Notes: generated by a model not told the origin, from the letters alone. Positions 39,633 through 48,478 are shown, counted from the stretch's first letter. The stretch is DNA of 64,000 nt from AC-49 sp963817035 (GCA_963817035.1 CAWFMM010000003.1:868001-932000), one strand, 5' to 3'. A program made the numbers and translations.

Positions 39633-40964
39633 GTGAGTGAACAGCCACCGCAACCAGACGAGGAGTTCGAGGACCCCGCGCCCGACGAGGACGCCGAGGA
39701 TCACGATCACGGCCCGCTGCCCGCCGGAATCCAGCCCGTCGTCGTCCCCCGCTGGGTCCAGCACGTCATCCTGCCGCTCGGCGTTCTGGCGGTCTGGGTT
39801 CTCATCTGGGCGGCCGGTGGGGTTCTGCTGCTGTTCGTGGCCGCCGCGGTCATTGCGCTGATCCTCAACCCGGCCGTCGGCTTCTTCCAGCGCCTGCATG
39901 TTCCGCGTGGGCTCGCCGTCCCAGCGGTCTACATCTGCTTCTTCGCCGTCCTGATCGGCGCCGGCTTCCTGCTCTCGAGCCCGATCTCCGACCAGGTGTC
40001 GAAGTTCCAGAAGGACATCCCGCAGATCACGAGGTCGGCGAACAGGAACCTCGCCCACTTCCAGACCTTCCTCAACGATCGCGGCATCCACGTGCGGATC
40101 GTCAAGCAGGGCAAGACGGCCCTGCAGACGTTGCAGGAGAAGGCCGGCGCGGGCGCAGGCTCCATTGTCAGCTTCGGCGGCGACCTGCTCAAGACGCTGG
40201 TCACCGGCGGCTTTCACCTGATCCTCGTCTTCGTCCTGTCGGTCTACATGCTCTTGTACGGGCCACGGATCGGCGAGCAGTTACGCGACTTGATGCCGCC
40301 GGGCGACGGCTCGGAGGAGGACGACTACCCGACGCGGGTCCAGCGCGCGGTCGCCGGCTACGTCCGGGCGCAGTTCCTGTTCAGCCTCGCCATGGGTCTC
40401 GGGGCGGGGATCGGCCTGTACATCTTCGGCGTGCTCGGGATCTTCCCGGCCGGCGAGACGTACGCGGTCGCGTTCGGGGTCTTCTTCGGTTTGATGGAGC
40501 TGATCCCGTTCATCGGCCCGTTCCTCGGCGCGCTGCCGCCGGTGCTCATCGCCCTGTTCCAGGACCCGGTGACGGCGCTGTGGGTGGCGCTTCTGTTCTT
40601 CGGGCTGCAACAGCTCGAGGGCCACGTTGTCGCGCCGCAGATCTTCGGTCACACGCTGCGCATCAATCCCATCCTCGTGATCTTCGCGCTGCTCGTCGGC
40701 GGCGCGGTCGCCGGGTTCATCGGCGCGCTGATCGCGCTGCCCGTCGCGGCGGTCGTGCGCGAGACCGCCGTCTATCTGCGGCGCCACCTCGTGCTCGAGC
40801 CGTGGGACGACCACAGCCCGCTGACGGTCGTCGGCGTGGCGCGCGCCGGCCCGCCCTCGGGTTCGTATTGCCCGCACTGCGGAGCCCCGAGCGCGGTCGG
40901 CGACGAGTACTGCCGCGCCTGCGGTTCGGCGCTGCACCCACAAGCAGTAGCGTCCGAAGTGTGA
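39633..40964 (+). CDS. AI-2E family transporter with C-terminal double-Cys zinc ribbon
   Basis: 443 aa. An acidic N-terminus (about 35 residues), then eight helices of the AI-2E/PerM family with a cytoplasmic or periplasmic helical middle; FGLMELIPFIGPFLGALPPV and RINPILVIFALLVGGAVAGF are the family signature. After the last helix the protein continues with a zinc-ribbon module, CPHCGAPSAVGDEYCRACGS, unusual for this family. Substrate unknown; the AI-2 name is historical. Starts GTG 39633; its stop overlaps the ABC ATPase start (GTGA). Confidence 0.9.
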   Translation: MSEQPPQPDEEFEDPAPDEDAEDHDHGPLPAGIQPVVVPRWVQHVILPLGVLAVWVLIWAAGGVLLLFVAAAVIALILNPAVGFFQRLHVPRGLAVPAVYICFFAVLIGAGFLLSSPISDQVSKFQKDIPQITRSANRNLAHFQTFLNDRGIHVRIVKQGKTALQTLQEKAGAGAGSIVSFGGDLLKTLVTGGFHLILVFVLSVYMLLYGPRIGEQLRDLMPPGDGSEEDDYPTRVQRAVAGYVRAQFLFSLAMGLGAGIGLYIFGVLGIFPAGETYAVAFGVFFGLMELIPFIGPFLGALPPVLIALFQDPVTALWVALLFFGLQQLEGHVVAPQIFGHTLRINPILVIFALLVGGAVAGFIGALIALPVAAVVRETAVYLRRHLVLEPWDDHSPLTVVGVARAGPPSGSYCPHCGAPSAVGDEYCRACGSALHPQAVASEV

Positions 40965-41662
40965 CCGCGATCAGCGCCCGAGGGGTGACCAAGCGGTTCG
41001 GGTCCCGCGACGCCCTGCGCGGTGTGAGCTTCACCGCGCAACCCGGCGAGGTGCTCGCGGTGATCGGCCCCAACGGCGCCGGCAAGACGACATTGCTGTC
41101 GATCCTCGCGGGCATCCAGAGCGCCGACGAGGGCGAGATCGAACCCGGTCCGCGCGAGGTGGGGTGGGTGCCCCAGCAGCCCGCCGTCTACTCCAAGCTG
41201 TCGGTCGTCGAGAACCTGCGGCTGTTCGCCCGGCTGGAGAAGATCGCCGAGGTCGACGCGGTCGTCACCCGAATGCTCGAGCAGACCGGCCTCCAGGAAC
41301 GCGAGGACGACGAGCTCTCAAGGCTCTCGGGTGGCAACCGTCAGCGGGTCAACATCGCCGTCGGCCTGCTTGGGTCGCCGCCGGTCGTCCTGCTCGACGA
41401 GCCGTCGTCGTCACTTGACCCGCGCCAGCGTGAGCGGCTGTGGGAGTTCATCTCGACGCTCGTGGTCCAGGGCACGACGATCGTCTTCTCGACGCACAAC
41501 GTCTCCGAGGCCGAGCGCTACGCCGATCGCGTGCTGGTGCTCGCCGACGGGGACCTGATCTTCACCGGCTCGCCGGCCGAGCTGCACAGCGCCGTCGACG
41601 AGGGCGCGGCATCCGACTTCGAAACCGCGTTCGTGGCCTACCTGCGCGAGCGGGGCCACTGA
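40961..41662 (+). CDS. ABC transporter ATP-binding protein (ABC-2 type exporter)
   Basis: 233 aa. Walker A GPNGAGKTTLLSILAG, Q-loop VGWVPQQPAVYSKLSVVENL, signature LSGGNRQRVNIAV, Walker B VVLLDEPSSSLDP, H-loop STHNVSEAE: a complete DrrA/NatA-type ATPase. GTG 40961 overlaps the previous stop by four bases. It pairs with the permease gene beginning 11 bases downstream. Cargo unknown; no adjacent biosynthetic cluster suggests a natural product. Confidence 0.93.
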   Translation: MTAISARGVTKRFGSRDALRGVSFTAQPGEVLAVIGPNGAGKTTLLSILAGIQSADEGEIEPGPREVGWVPQQPAVYSKLSVVENLRLFARLEKIAEVDAVVTRMLEQTGLQEREDDELSRLSGGNRQRVNIAVGLLGSPPVVLLDEPSSSLDPRQRERLWEFISTLVVQGTTIVFSTHNVSEAERYADRVLVLADGDLIFTGSPAELHSAVDEGAASDFETAFVAYLRERGH

Positions 41663-41672
41663 GGTCTCACCG

Positions 41673-43029
41673 ATGCGCTGGCTGCTGCTCAAGGACCTCC
41701 AGATTCTGCGCCGCTCGCCGTTGCTCGTCGGGCTGCTCGTCGGCTATGGGCTGCTGATCGGCGGGCTGATCGGGATCGCGTTGTCGCGCAACGAGCCCAA
41801 GCCGAAGGTCGCGTTCCTCAACCAGGTCCCGGCGGCGAACTCGATCGTCAATCTCGGCACGGTCAAGGTCGACAGCCGCGCCTACCTGCAGCGGCTGTTC
41901 GACTCGGTCGACCCGGTCTACGTGAAGTCTCGTCAGGAGGTGATCGACAAGGTCAAGTCGGGCAAGGTGATCGCCGGCCTCGTGATCCCGGCCAACATCA
42001 CCCAGCGCCTGCAGTCGCTGATCAGCACGCCGGGTGTGCTGCCCTACCCGACCGTCGACGTCTACTACTCCAATCGCGATCCGATCAAGACGCAGGGCGT
42101 CGAGTCGCGGATCAACGCCCGGGTCGGCGAGGCCAACAACGCGATCGGCCACCAGATCGTGCAGCTCGCGGCCGGCGACCTCGACGTGCTGCTCAACGGT
42201 GGCACGGTGACCGCCGGGCCGCTGGATCTGACGTTTCCTCGGCCTGACCAAGGCCCAGCAGGTTCTCGCGCAGGCCGAGCAGCAGGAGAAGGATCCGAAG
42301 GTGCGCGCGGCGATCCATCGCGTCCTCGTCTTCGCCGAACGTGGTGTGACCGGCCTCGGGGCGGCCAAGCCGGCGCTCCAGTCGATCGATCAGCCGCTGC
42401 GCGCGCACCGGATCGGGATCGGCGGACGCCGCGTGTCGCTGACCGACTTCGGGATCGCGGTCGCGCCGGCGATCACGCTGATGTTCGTCGGGATCCTGCT
42501 CGGCGCCGGGATGCTGGCCATGGAGCGCGAGGAGAACGCGTTCGGGCGGCTCGTGCGCGGGCTCGTATCGCACTGGGGACTGCTGAGCGAGAAGGTCGTG
42601 CTGGCCGCGGTCGGCGGGGGGCTGGTGGCGATGCTCGAGCTCGGGGCGCTGTCGCTGTTCGTACCGCTGAGCTGGGCGCGGCTGTGGGCGTGGCTGATCG
42701 GCCTGCTCGTCGGCGGCCTCGCCTTCGGCGCGGTTGGCACCGCGATCGGCGCGATCACCCGCGACGTGCGAGCCGCATCGCTGCTGGCGTTCATGATCGC
42801 GCTGCCGTTCGCATTCCTGGGTCTCGTGTCCGCGGGCGAGGTCTCTGGCAGCCTCTACGACGTGATCCGCGTGATCTCAGCCCTCTTCCCGTTCAAGGCG
42901 ACCCTCGACGCGATGAACGCCGCGATCAACCAGGCGCCCCCCGCGCTCGTCGGGTCGCTGGCGCATCTCGCGGCGCTCGCGGGTGCGTATGTCGTGATCG
43001 GCCGGCTGGCGCTGCGGAGGTACGCGTGA
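41673..43029 (+). pseudogene. ABC-2 type permease, single-base frameshift near 42237
   Basis: ATG 41673 opens a permease: helix LLVGLLVGYGLLIGGLIGIA, then a large extracytoplasmic domain up to TVTAGPLDLTF. There the frame is lost; the next frame resumes at once with LGLTKAQQVLAQAEQQEKD and runs through six helices (APAITLMFVGILLGAGMLAM onward) to a stop at 43029. Removing one base in the TTTCCTCGG at about 42235-42243 would rejoin both parts into one protein of about 450 residues. Either a real mutation or an assembly/sequencing error. The terminal TGA overlaps the GNAT start. Confidence 0.8.
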
Positions 43030-43637
43030 TCCCCGCCCGTATGCGCCTGCAGGACGAGATCACCGCGGTGCGCCCGTTTGCTCCGAGCGATCTCGGTGCG
43101 CTGCTGGAGCTGCGCCGGCGCAACCTCGAGTTCATGGCGCCGTTCGAGCCCAACCGCAGCCCGGCGTTCTACTCGCGCGCCGGGCAGGCCCGTGAGCTCG
43201 ACCTCGACGACGCGGCGTGGCGGGTCGGCGCCGGCTTCGCGTTCGCGGTGCTCGATACCTCCGACGACGATCGCCTGATCGGCCGCGTCGCGCTGGGCAA
43301 CGTGGTCCGCGGCCCGTGGCAGAACGCGACGCTCGGCTACTGGGTCGACGAGGCGGCCAACAGTCACGGGCACTGCACTCGCGCGGTCGAGCTCGTCGTC
43401 ACCTTCGCCTTCGAGCACGCGGGCCTGCACCGCGTCCAGCCGGCGATCATGCCCCGCAACCTGCGCTCGCGGCGCGTCGTCGAGAAGGTCGGCTTCCGCC
43501 ACGAGGGCACGGCGCTGCGCTACCTGGAGATCGCGGGCGTGTGGGAGGACCACGACCTGTTCGCGCTGACGATCGAGGACTGGCGCGCGATGGGCGGCTC
43601 GCGAGACGTCGAGGCTCTCCGTCGAGGGCCGACCTGA
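43026..43637 (+). CDS. GNAT acetyltransferase (RimJ/RimL-like)
   Basis: 203 aa from GTG 43026. Acetyl-CoA-dependent N-acetyltransferase of the RimJ type: TAVRPFAPSDLGALLELRRR, then GRVALGNVVRGPWQNATLGY, and the CoA-binding region NSHGHCTRAVELVV with LHRVQPAIMPRNLRSRRVVE and KVGFRHEGTALRYL. The usual Q/RxxGxG/A loop is altered to SHGHCT. Target (ribosomal protein or small molecule) unknown. The start overlaps the permease stop by four bases. Confidence 0.9.
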   Translation: MIPARMRLQDEITAVRPFAPSDLGALLELRRRNLEFMAPFEPNRSPAFYSRAGQARELDLDDAAWRVGAGFAFAVLDTSDDDRLIGRVALGNVVRGPWQNATLGYWVDEAANSHGHCTRAVELVVTFAFEHAGLHRVQPAIMPRNLRSRRVVEKVGFRHEGTALRYLEIAGVWEDHDLFALTIEDWRAMGGSRDVEALRRGPT

Positions 43638-43711
43638 GGCCCTCCATGGGCCCGAAGTCTGCCCTCGATGAAGCTGCAAGCTGTTCGTCTCGCCGCACAC
43701 GCATGCGGCGG

Positions 43712-43717
43712 TACCCT
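43712..43717 (+). promoter_or_regulatory. Putative hemB -10 element TACCCT
   Basis: TACCCT is 8 bases before ATG 43726, so the hemB mRNA would be almost leaderless. This probably starts the hemB-ahb-hemL-qcr run. Confidence 0.4.
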
Positions 43718-43725
43718 TAGCGTCC

Positions 43726-44703
43726 ATGCCCTTCCCCCAAACGCGCCTGCGTCGCCTGCGCGCCACGCCCGTCCTGCGGGACCTCGTGCGCGAAACACGC
43801 CTCCATCCGGGGGATTTCGTCGCGCCGTTGTTCGTCGAGGCGGGGCTCGACAACCGCGCCCCGATCGAGGCCATGCCGGGCGTCGACCGGCTCTCGATCT
43901 CGGCGCTCGTCGAGGAAGCCGGCGAACTGCAGGCCGCCGGCATCCCCGCCGTCCTGCTGTTCGGCATCCCCGACCACAAGGACGCCGAGGGCTCGGGCGC
44001 GTGGGACGACGAGGGCGTCATCCAGATGGCCACGCGCGCGCTCAAGGAAGCGCACCCCGAGCTGCTGGTGATGACCGACGTCTGCCTGTGCGAGTACACC
44101 GACCACGGCCACTGCGGGTTGCTCACCCCCCAGGGCACGGTCGACAACGACTCGAGCGTCGAGCTGCTGACGCGCACCGCCGTCGCCCAAGCGCGCGCCG
44201 GCGCCGACCTCGTCGCTCCCAGCGACATGATGGACGGCCGCGTCGGCGCGATTCGCGCGGCGCTCGACGACGAGAACCTGACCGACACTCCGATCGTCGC
44301 CTACTCGGCGAAGTTCGCCTCGGCGTTCTACGGCCCGTTCCGTGAGGCGGCCGGTTCAACCCCCTCCTTCGGCGACCGTCGCGCGTATCAAATGGACGGC
44401 GCCAACGGCGACGAAGCGGTCCGCGAAGCGTTGCTCGATGTTCAGGAGGGCGCCGACATGGTCATCGTCAAGCCGGCGCTGCCGTACCTCGACGTCATTC
44501 ACCGCGTCAAGGAGGCGACCCGACTGCCCGTCGCGGCCTACAACGTGAGTGGCGAGTACGCGATGATCAAGGCGGCAGCTGCTGCGGGTCACCTCGACGA
44601 GCGTGCCGCGGTGCTTGAAGCGCTGACCTCGATCCGTCGGGCCGGTGCCGACATCGTCATCACCTACCACGCGAAGGATGCTGCTCGATGGCTTCACGAG
44701 TAA
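43726..44703 (+). CDS. hemB: Delta-aminolevulinic acid dehydratase (porphobilinogen synthase)
   Basis: 325 aa. Condenses two aminolevulinates to porphobilinogen. LRDLVRETRLHPGDFVAPLF, the metal-site region VMTDVCLCEYTDHGHCGLLT with three Cys typical of the zinc form, PSDMMDGRV, the Schiff-base Lys in AYSAKFASAFYGPFREA and the second Lys in MVIVKPALPYLDV. It begins the heme section of the run; its stop overlaps the next start by 16 bases. Confidence 0.97.
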   Translation: MPFPQTRLRRLRATPVLRDLVRETRLHPGDFVAPLFVEAGLDNRAPIEAMPGVDRLSISALVEEAGELQAAGIPAVLLFGIPDHKDAEGSGAWDDEGVIQMATRALKEAHPELLVMTDVCLCEYTDHGHCGLLTPQGTVDNDSSVELLTRTAVAQARAGADLVAPSDMMDGRVGAIRAALDDENLTDTPIVAYSAKFASAFYGPFREAAGSTPSFGDRRAYQMDGANGDEAVREALLDVQEGADMVIVKPALPYLDVIHRVKEATRLPVAAYNVSGEYAMIKAAAAAGHLDERAAVLEALTSIRRAGADIVITYHAKDAARWLHE

Positions 44704-45776
44704 CCGCAATCCCCAAGCTGCGCAGTCGCAAGGACGGCGCCGCGGTGCCACTCGATGACTTCGACAAGCGCCTGCTCAACGAGATGCAGGGGTCGTTCCC
44801 GATCGTCGCCCGCCCCTACGCTGAGGTGGCGACCGCGCTGGGCGTGCAGGAGAGCCTCGTCCTGCGCCGCGTCCAGGAGCTGATCAAGGACCGCATCATC
44901 CGCCAGGTCACCCCGATCTACGACACCCGCGCGTTCGGCTATGGCTCGATGCTCGTCGCGGCCAAGGTCGATCCTGAGCATCCGTGGGGCCCGGGCAAGA
45001 TCATCAACTCACACCCCGGTGTCAGCCACAACTACTTGCGCAACCACGAGTTCAACATGTGGTTCACACTCGCCGTCGAGGAGGACTCGAAGCTCGGGCT
45101 GCAGGGCACGCTCGATCTGCTCCAGGAGATGACGGGCGCCGAGTCGATCCGCCAGCTGCCGACGCTGCAGCTGTTCAAGATCCGCATGGACCTCGAGCTC
45201 GTCGGCGACACCGACGCGCTGGCCAAGTCGGGCGAGGAGCAGGTCCCGATCGATCTGGCCAAGCAGGCCTACGACGACTTCGACATCGCCGTCGTCCGCG
45301 CGACCCAGGGCGACTTCCCGGTCATCGAGGAGCCGTACGCGCCGGCGGCCAAGCAGCTCGGCGTGAGCGTCGAGAAGCTGCTGCACCACATGCGGGGGAT
45401 GCAGGAGCGCGGCGTCCTGCGCCGCGTCGCCGCGATCCTCTTTCATCGCCGCGCCGGCTTCAGCGCCAACGGCATGGGCGTCTGGAAGGTCCCGCCGGAG
45501 AAGATCAACGAGTACGGCCCGAAGATGGCCGCGTTTCGCGGGATCTCGCACTGCTACGAGCGCCCGACATACGCGGACTGGCACTACCAGATCTTCACCA
45601 TGGCCCACGGCCGCTCCAAGGAGGAGTGCGACGCGATCCTCGATGCCGTCGCCGACGAGATGCCCGACATCCAGGACCGCGCCACGCTGTACTCGTCGAC
45701 CGAGTTCAAGAAGGTCCGGCTCCTGTATTTCACTGACGCGTTCCGCAACTGGGAACGCGAACACGCCGGCGTCTAG
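44688..45776 (+). CDS. Double AsnC-type protein, siroheme decarboxylase-like (AhbA-AhbB fusion)
   Basis: 362 aa with two repeats of one module. Repeat 1: helix-turn-helix LDDFDKRLLNEMQGSFPIV to RVQELIKDRIIRQVTPIYD, then an AsnC ligand domain with GVSHNYLRNHEFNMWFTL. Repeat 2: YDDFDIAVVRATQGDFPVIE to RRVAAILFHRRAGFSANGMG, then FRGISHCYERPTYADWHYQI. The SHNYLR..FNMWFT and SHCYERP signatures are those of AhbA/AhbB/NirD-type siroheme decarboxylases rather than ordinary Lrp regulators. Sited between hemB and hemL it could act on a porphyrin or sense heme. Confidence 0.8.
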   Translation: MASRVTAIPKLRSRKDGAAVPLDDFDKRLLNEMQGSFPIVARPYAEVATALGVQESLVLRRVQELIKDRIIRQVTPIYDTRAFGYGSMLVAAKVDPEHPWGPGKIINSHPGVSHNYLRNHEFNMWFTLAVEEDSKLGLQGTLDLLQEMTGAESIRQLPTLQLFKIRMDLELVGDTDALAKSGEEQVPIDLAKQAYDDFDIAVVRATQGDFPVIEEPYAPAAKQLGVSVEKLLHHMRGMQERGVLRRVAAILFHRRAGFSANGMGVWKVPPEKINEYGPKMAAFRGISHCYERPTYADWHYQIFTMAHGRSKEECDAILDAVADEMPDIQDRATLYSSTEFKKVRLLYFTDAFRNWEREHAGV

Positions 45777-45779
45777 CCA

Positions 45780-47069
45780 GTGGCTGCTTCGCTGACCGAT
45801 ACCCGCTCGGCCGCGCTGTACGCCCGCGCGCGGCAGGTCATGCCGGGCGGCGTCAACTCGCCGGTCCGGGCGATGGGTGCGATCGGCCGCGATCCGATCT
45901 TCATCGACCGCGCCTCCGGCGCCGAGCTGATCGACGTCGACAACAACCGCTACGTCGACTGGATGTGCTCGTGGGGACCGCTGATCCTCGGCCATGCCCA
46001 CCCCGGCGTGCTCGAGGCGATCACCGCCGCGGCGGTCAACGGCACGACGTTCGGCGCGGCGACGGCCGGCGAGGTCGAGCTGGCCGAGGAGGTCGCGCGC
46101 CGGATGGACGCCGTCGAGATGCTGCGCATGACCTCGTCGGGCACCGAGGCCTCGATGACCGCCCTGCGCCTGGCCCGCGCCGTCACCGGCCGCGACACGA
46201 TCCTGAAGTTCGCCGGCGCTTACCACGGCCACGTCGACGGACTGCTCGCCCAGGCCGGCAGCGGACTGGCGACGCAGGGCATCCCGTCGAGCCCCGGCGT
46301 CACCGCCGCGTCGGCCGCCGACACCGTCATCGTCGCCTTCAACGACCCCGACGCGATCCGCGAGGCATGCGCCACGCACGAGTTCGCGGCGATCATCGTC
46401 GAGCCCTACCCGGCGAACATGGGTCTCGTCGTCCCGCGCGACGGCTACCTCGAGCTGCTGCGCGACCTCGCCGGCGAAACCGGCGCTCTGCTGATCTTCG
46501 ACGAGGTCATCTCCGGCTTCCGGGTCGCCGCCGGCGGGGTTCAGGAGCTGACCTGTGTGGTCCCCGACCTCGTCGTCCTTGGCAAGGTCATCGGCGGCGG
46601 CCTGCCGGCCGCCGCGCTCGGCGGCCCGCGACTGCTGATGGAGCGCCTGGCCCCGGTCGGCGACGTCTACCAGGCGGGAACGCTGAGCGGCAATCCGCTG
46701 GCCGTCGCGGCCGGGCTCGCCGCGCTGCGCGAGCTCGACGAGGCGGCCTACATCGCGCTCGGGGCGACGACACGGGCGCTGGCCGAGGGCCTCTCCGACG
46801 CCGCGCAGCGCGCCGGCGTCAGCGTCCAGGTCGCGACCGTACCGGGGCTGCTGACCGTGTTCTTCAGCGATCAGCCGGTGACCGACTACACCGGCGCCCA
46901 GGCCTGCGACCACGAGGCGTTCGCCGCCTGGGCCCGCGGCCTGCTCGCCCGGGGCGTCTATCCGCCGCCGTCGCAGTACGAGGCGTGGTTCCCGTCGCTG
47001 GCCCACACGCCCGAGCATGTCGAGCAAACCGTCGAAGCGGCATTCGCCGCGTTTTCCGCGCTGCCATGA
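45780..47069 (+). CDS. hemL: Glutamate-1-semialdehyde 2,1-aminomutase
   Basis: 429 aa. Makes aminolevulinate in the C5 heme pathway. MPGGVNSPVRAMGAIGRDPI opening, SSGTEASMTALRLARAVTGR, FAGAYHGHVDGLL, LIFDEVISGFRVAAGG, and the PLP lysine in VVLGKVIGGGLPAAALGG. All hallmarks of GSAM rather than another class III aminotransferase. GTG 45780 follows the preceding stop by three bases; the stop overlaps the next ATG (ATGA). Confidence 0.97.
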   Translation: MAASLTDTRSAALYARARQVMPGGVNSPVRAMGAIGRDPIFIDRASGAELIDVDNNRYVDWMCSWGPLILGHAHPGVLEAITAAAVNGTTFGAATAGEVELAEEVARRMDAVEMLRMTSSGTEASMTALRLARAVTGRDTILKFAGAYHGHVDGLLAQAGSGLATQGIPSSPGVTAASAADTVIVAFNDPDAIREACATHEFAAIIVEPYPANMGLVVPRDGYLELLRDLAGETGALLIFDEVISGFRVAAGGVQELTCVVPDLVVLGKVIGGGLPAAALGGPRLLMERLAPVGDVYQAGTLSGNPLAVAAGLAALRELDEAAYIALGATTRALAEGLSDAAQRAGVSVQVATVPGLLTVFFSDQPVTDYTGAQACDHEAFAAWARGLLARGVYPPPSQYEAWFPSLAHTPEHVEQTVEAAFAAFSALP

Positions 47070-47611
47070 CCGCGCTCGCGCGACTGCGTCACGAGCTGCA
47101 CGACGACGCCGAGCTGATGGGCACCGAGCTCGCCGTCGCCGACGACGTCTTCGCCGCCGGCGACAGCGACCTCGCACTCGCCGTCGAGGCGGTTCGCGAG
47201 GGCTACCTGTTGCACTACGGCACGCCGCGTCTGACCCTGGCCGACGACCCGGATCTCGCGTTGCTGGCCGGCGATCGTCTCTACGCGCTGGGCCTCGAGC
47301 GCCTCGCGGCGACCGGCGAGCTCGCCGCGATCCGCGAATTGTCCGACGTCATCTCCCTCTGTGCGCAAGCTCACTCGGCCGGCGATCCCGATCTCGCCGA
47401 GGCCGTCTGGGAGGCCGGCCGAGCCGCCGTCGACAACGGCTCCACGCAGGCTCACCGCGAGGCCAAAGTGGCTGCTGCGGCGGGCGATCCGGGGGCTGCC
47501 GGCGCGTTGCGAGCGGCGGCGCGCCAGGCTTCGGGCAGCACGCACCTCGACCCTGCTCGTAGCGGTCGCCTCGATGTTGACGATAGTGTTCCGCCGCGCT
47601 TGACTCAGTAG
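47066..47611 (+). CDS. Conserved hypothetical protein between hemL and the Rieske gene
   Basis: 181 aa from ATG 47066, which overlaps the hemL stop by four bases. Acidic, Ala/Leu/Asp-rich and largely helical (LRHELHDDAELMGTELAVAD, DPDLALLAGDRLYALGLERL), with no membrane segment and no motif I recognise. The C-terminal part from about residue 130 is lower complexity. Its fixed place between heme and cytochrome genes suggests an accessory role in assembling or regulating the bc-type complex, but nothing in the sequence proves that. Confidence 0.75.
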   Translation: MTALARLRHELHDDAELMGTELAVADDVFAAGDSDLALAVEAVREGYLLHYGTPRLTLADDPDLALLAGDRLYALGLERLAATGELAAIRELSDVISLCAQAHSAGDPDLAEAVWEAGRAAVDNGSTQAHREAKVAAAAGDPGAAGALRAAARQASGSTHLDPARSGRLDVDDSVPPRLTQ

Positions 47612-47633
47612 CGCAGAACAGCGCAGGAGACCC

Positions 47634-48311
47634 GTGGCCGACCGCCGTCAGACCAAGCCCAGATACACCGCCGATCGCAACATGCCTGGCGCCTTCGAAG
47701 GCGAGGAGGTCACGCGGCGGCATTTCATGACGACCACGACGCATGTCGCGGGTGCCATCGCGGCGTCCGCGTTCCTGCTTCCGGCGCTCGGCTTCGCGCT
47801 CGGCCCGCAGTTCGAACTGCACAACGTGCACTGGCAGTTCGTGGGCCCGGCGGACGATTTCTCCAAGGACACCTACGTGCCGAAGGTCATCACGATCGTC
47901 GACGGCATCGGTGAGGCGGGCAAGTCGACCGCCTACGTGCGTAAGTACAACCCGGCGATCGACTCGGAGAACCGGCTGCCGGCTCCGTACAACGACTTCA
48001 TCGCGATCTCGACGCGCTGCATGCACCTCGGCTGCCCGGTCCATTACGTCCAGGCCGCGCAGCGCTTCATCTGCCCGTGTCACGGTGGCGTCTACGACTT
48101 TCGCGGCGCCGTCGCCGGCGGACCGCCGGTGCGCCCACTCGATCGCTTCTACACCCGCGTCGTCAACGGCCTCGTCCAGATCGGCCCGCGCTATTCGGTC
48201 AACAGCGAGTTCGACGTCTTCTCGCCGCGCGACCCGGGCGAGGCCCTGGACGGCATCGGCCAGTACCTCTATCCGTCGCGACCCTCGGTCCGCAAGATCC
48301 CGGGCACCTGA
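47634..48311 (+). CDS. qcrA: Menaquinol-cytochrome c reductase Rieske iron-sulfur subunit
   Basis: 225 aa from GTG 47634. Twin-arginine/membrane anchor TRRHFMTTTTHVAGAIAASA near residue 27, then the Rieske domain. Cluster ligands: Cys129 and His131 in CMHLGCPV, Cys147 and His150 in CPCHGGVYD; Cys134 and Cys149 can form the stabilising disulfide. Transfers electrons from menaquinol to cytochrome c. Export probably uses the Tat system (tatC is at 52979). The stop shares its A with the start of the small ORF that follows. Confidence 0.95.
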   Translation: MADRRQTKPRYTADRNMPGAFEGEEVTRRHFMTTTTHVAGAIAASAFLLPALGFALGPQFELHNVHWQFVGPADDFSKDTYVPKVITIVDGIGEAGKSTAYVRKYNPAIDSENRLPAPYNDFIAISTRCMHLGCPVHYVQAAQRFICPCHGGVYDFRGAVAGGPPVRPLDRFYTRVVNGLVQIGPRYSVNSEFDVFSPRDPGEALDGIGQYLYPSRPSVRKIPGT

Positions 48312-48478
48312 TGGCTGATTCCACGACCAGCACGCCATCTGGCCGTCGCTCGCGGCGCTGGATCGCCACGTCCAGTCGGGGCCCGTGGCTGCGCCACTGT
48401 GCCCACTCCCGTCCGTGCCACCCGGCATCCACGATCAACGGCCATCTGAACGCGCCGGCCGCGAAATCAACCATCTGA
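48311..48478 (+). CDS. 55-residue coupled ORF between Rieske and cytochrome b genes
   Basis: ATG 48311 shares its A with the qcrA stop (TGATG), and its own TGA shares its A with the qcrB ATG at 48478 (again TGATG), so it fills the gap exactly. The product is basic and Ser/Thr-rich (STTSTPSGRRSRRWIATSSR) with three His/Cys near the middle (LRHCAHSRPCH) and no membrane helix. GC at third positions is about 78%, lower than its neighbours, so it may be weakly constrained or a translational relay. No known family. Confidence 0.45.
   Translation: MADSTTSTPSGRRSRRWIATSSRGPWLRHCAHSRPCHPASTINGHLNAPAAKSTI

Noticed and set aside
42240..43025. Continuation of the permease N-terminal frame to the GNAT stop, suggesting a permease-acetyltransferase fusion
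   Set aside because: The translation between is Arg/Gly-rich noise; the real permease continues in the +1 frame and GNAT has its own GTG start.
44688..45776. Simple Lrp/AsnC transcription regulator
   Set aside because: Two complete modules with SHNYLR and SHCYERP-type signatures fit siroheme decarboxylases better, though regulation cannot be excluded.
45009..47177. A 722-codon minus-strand frame opposite the ahb and hemL genes
   Set aside because: No motif, composition dominated by Arg/Gly/Ala; hemL and the AsnC gene on the plus strand are unambiguous.
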